This document shows positions 6,637 to 7,317 of a stretch of 7,317 bases of DNA, piece after piece. Every line of letters begins with the position of its first letter. Position 1 is the stretch's first letter. The position numbers and the translations under genes are program-made. The DNA lies in assembly GCA_023253615.1 (NCBI GenBank), contig JALRFZ010000759.1, positions 1 to 7,317 on the forward strand. The letters are read 5' to 3'. The DNA is from Verrucomicrobiales bacterium. Lineage in GTDB: Bacteria; Verrucomicrobiota; Verrucomicrobiia; Verrucomicrobiales; DEV007. The notes under the pieces are model-generated. The model ran no database searches, had not been told where the DNA came from, and saw only the letters and a program-made list of their open reading frames with translations.

Positions 6637-6675
6637 ACAATGCAAGACGTGGCCAAGGCTGGGGTGGTGCCGGGA

Positions 6676-7317
6676 TCACGGGTTCTGGCGCTTCACGGCA
6701 TCGAGGGTCTTCCCATCTTGCGTTTTCCAATCCGTCCATCCGTTGGCATTCCGTCCCATCAGGAAAGCAGCCGCCTTGCTGGGGTTCGAAAAAAGAAGGT
6801 CCTTCGTTAGGACGAGAACATCTCCCTCCTGACGAAAGTCGCCCGCCTCAATCATGCGCTTTCGGAACGCGTGCCAGGTCGTGCCAACAAAGGACGGCAC
6901 ATTTTCAACCCGCTCCTTCGATCCCTTTAGCACGACGAAGCCCTCTTCCGTGTATTGGCCGCGGCCGTTGGCACCCGAACCGGTGCAGTAGAAGATCTCT
7001 TCAGCCTCCTGCCCCACGACCGGCTTGGCGACCGGGTCGAAAATGGGATAGCCGAGCGTCGCGAGCAGGGTGTGGCCGGTCTCGTAGATTTCCAAACAAT
7101 CGGCCTCCAGCGGCGCGGGGGTGTGGGGTTTGGTGCCGCTGTTCCCGTTCTCGTCGCCGTAGCGGCCCGCCTTGCGCACCGCCTGGAGACAGTGCCATTC
7201 CAGGAAGAGCGCGTGGGTCTGGGTGAGGCTGTTGGTCCGCGAGATGAGGACGGCGGCCCGCTCCCAGAAGTCCTTTTTGTCGTGGTGGGCCTTGAGGCGG
7301 GCGCGGAGGTCGCCGGT
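6676..7317 (-). CDS. GIY-YIG nuclease-domain protein with C-terminal DUF4357 (second copy, 5' end outside the window)
   Basis: The frame is open from the right edge to a TGA at 6676 (213 residues). It is collinear with residues 73-285 of the copy at 3845-4702, so about 72 N-terminal residues, including the GIY and YIG strands, lie outside the window. LRARLKAHH with the catalytic Arg and ALFLEWH with the metal-binding Glu are present. So is the DUF4357 end (TKDLLF, NPSKAAAFLMGR, ANGWTDWK, GKTL). Residues matching 73-161 differ at one position from the other copy, while residues 162-285 differ at 30. An internal ATG at 7179 is not the start, because conserved sequence continues upstream of it. 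If the hsdS-GIY order holds, an hsdS gene should lie immediately to the right of the window. It is probably intact in what is visible. Confidence 0.88.
   Translation of the reverse strand, partial: TGDLRARLKAHHDKKDFWERAAVLISRTNSLTQTHALFLEWHCLQAVRKAGRYGDENGNSGTKPHTPAPLEADCLEIYETGHTLLATLGYPIFDPVAKPVVGQEAEEIFYCTGSGANGRGQYTEEGFVVLKGSKERVENVPSFVGTTWHAFRKRMIEAGDFRQEGDVLVLTKDLLFSNPSKAAAFLMGRNANGWTDWKTQDGKTLDAVKRQNP
7051..7317. repeat. Near-identical segment shared with 4220-4486 (GIY-YIG copy 2)
   Basis: This is the direct-repeat partner of 4220-4486, about 94% identical by eye and cut by the window edge. The two copies are 2831 bp apart in the same orientation. Recombination between them would remove hipBA and the hsdR/hsdS relic and leave one GIY-YIG gene. 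Confidence 0.9.

Noticed and set aside
6201..6656. N-terminal extension of HipA to 590 residues
   Set aside because: The extension runs through hipB in another frame and has no HipA similarity; the ATG at 6200 gives the canonical HipA length and an ATGA overlap.
6491..6739. N-terminal extension of the XRE protein to 180 residues
   Set aside because: The extra residues come from translating the operator boxes (repeated RSH) and the end of the GIY-YIG gene; the family domain begins at the ATG at 6490.
1..7317. Transposase, integrase, tRNA or insertion-sequence ends
   Set aside because: No recombinase motifs, tRNA-like cloverleaf or terminal inverted repeats were seen; the rearrangement is explained by homologous or illegitimate recombination between restriction loci.

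Overview
This window reads as a stacked defence locus from a high-GC bacterium. Every supported gene is on the minus strand, so transcription runs from base 7317 towards base 1. A hand count gives 42 of 60 G/C at 1501-1560 inside hsdR, but 29 of 60 at 2101-2160 inside the PIN gene. No start in the window has a clear Shine-Dalgarno sequence, and most genes are joined by stop/start overlaps. The phylum cannot be fixed from these data.

Layout in the direction of transcription: (a) a GIY-YIG/DUF4357 nuclease gene whose 5' end lies outside the window (7317-6676); (b) a 185-bp regulatory gap with three 16-bp palindromic operators at exact 27-bp spacing; (c) a hipB-like XRE repressor (6490-6197) and a full-length, catalytically intact hipA-like Ser/Thr kinase (6200-4884), overlapping by ATGA; (d) a 61-codon hybrid relic (4887-4702) whose first 26 codons match the start of hsdR and whose end matches the C-terminal tail of HsdS; (e) a complete second copy of the GIY-YIG/DUF4357 gene (4702-3845); (f) an ImmA/IrrE-like zinc metallopeptidase (3703-2678) overlapping by ATGA a PIN-like nuclease (2681-2070); (g) the first 683 codons of hsdR, the type I restriction motor and nuclease subunit (2049-1), running off the left edge.

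The simplest history is inference. Two tandem type I restriction loci, each built as (hsdM)-hsdS-GIY-[cargo]-hsdR, recombined. One carried hipBA as cargo and the other carried immA-pin. A deletion from the start of the first hsdR to the end of the second hsdS left the hybrid relic and fused the two cargo sets into one island with one surviving hsdR. The slot between hsdS and hsdR thus appears to collect toxin-antitoxin-like pairs: a kinase with its repressor, and a metallopeptidase with a PIN nuclease. The missing hsdM and hsdS would be expected just to the right of base 7317.

HsdR would restrict foreign DNA together with HsdM and HsdS. The HipBA and ImmA-PIN pairs could act as addiction modules or as back-up abortive defences. 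That coupling is a hypothesis and is not shown by the sequence.
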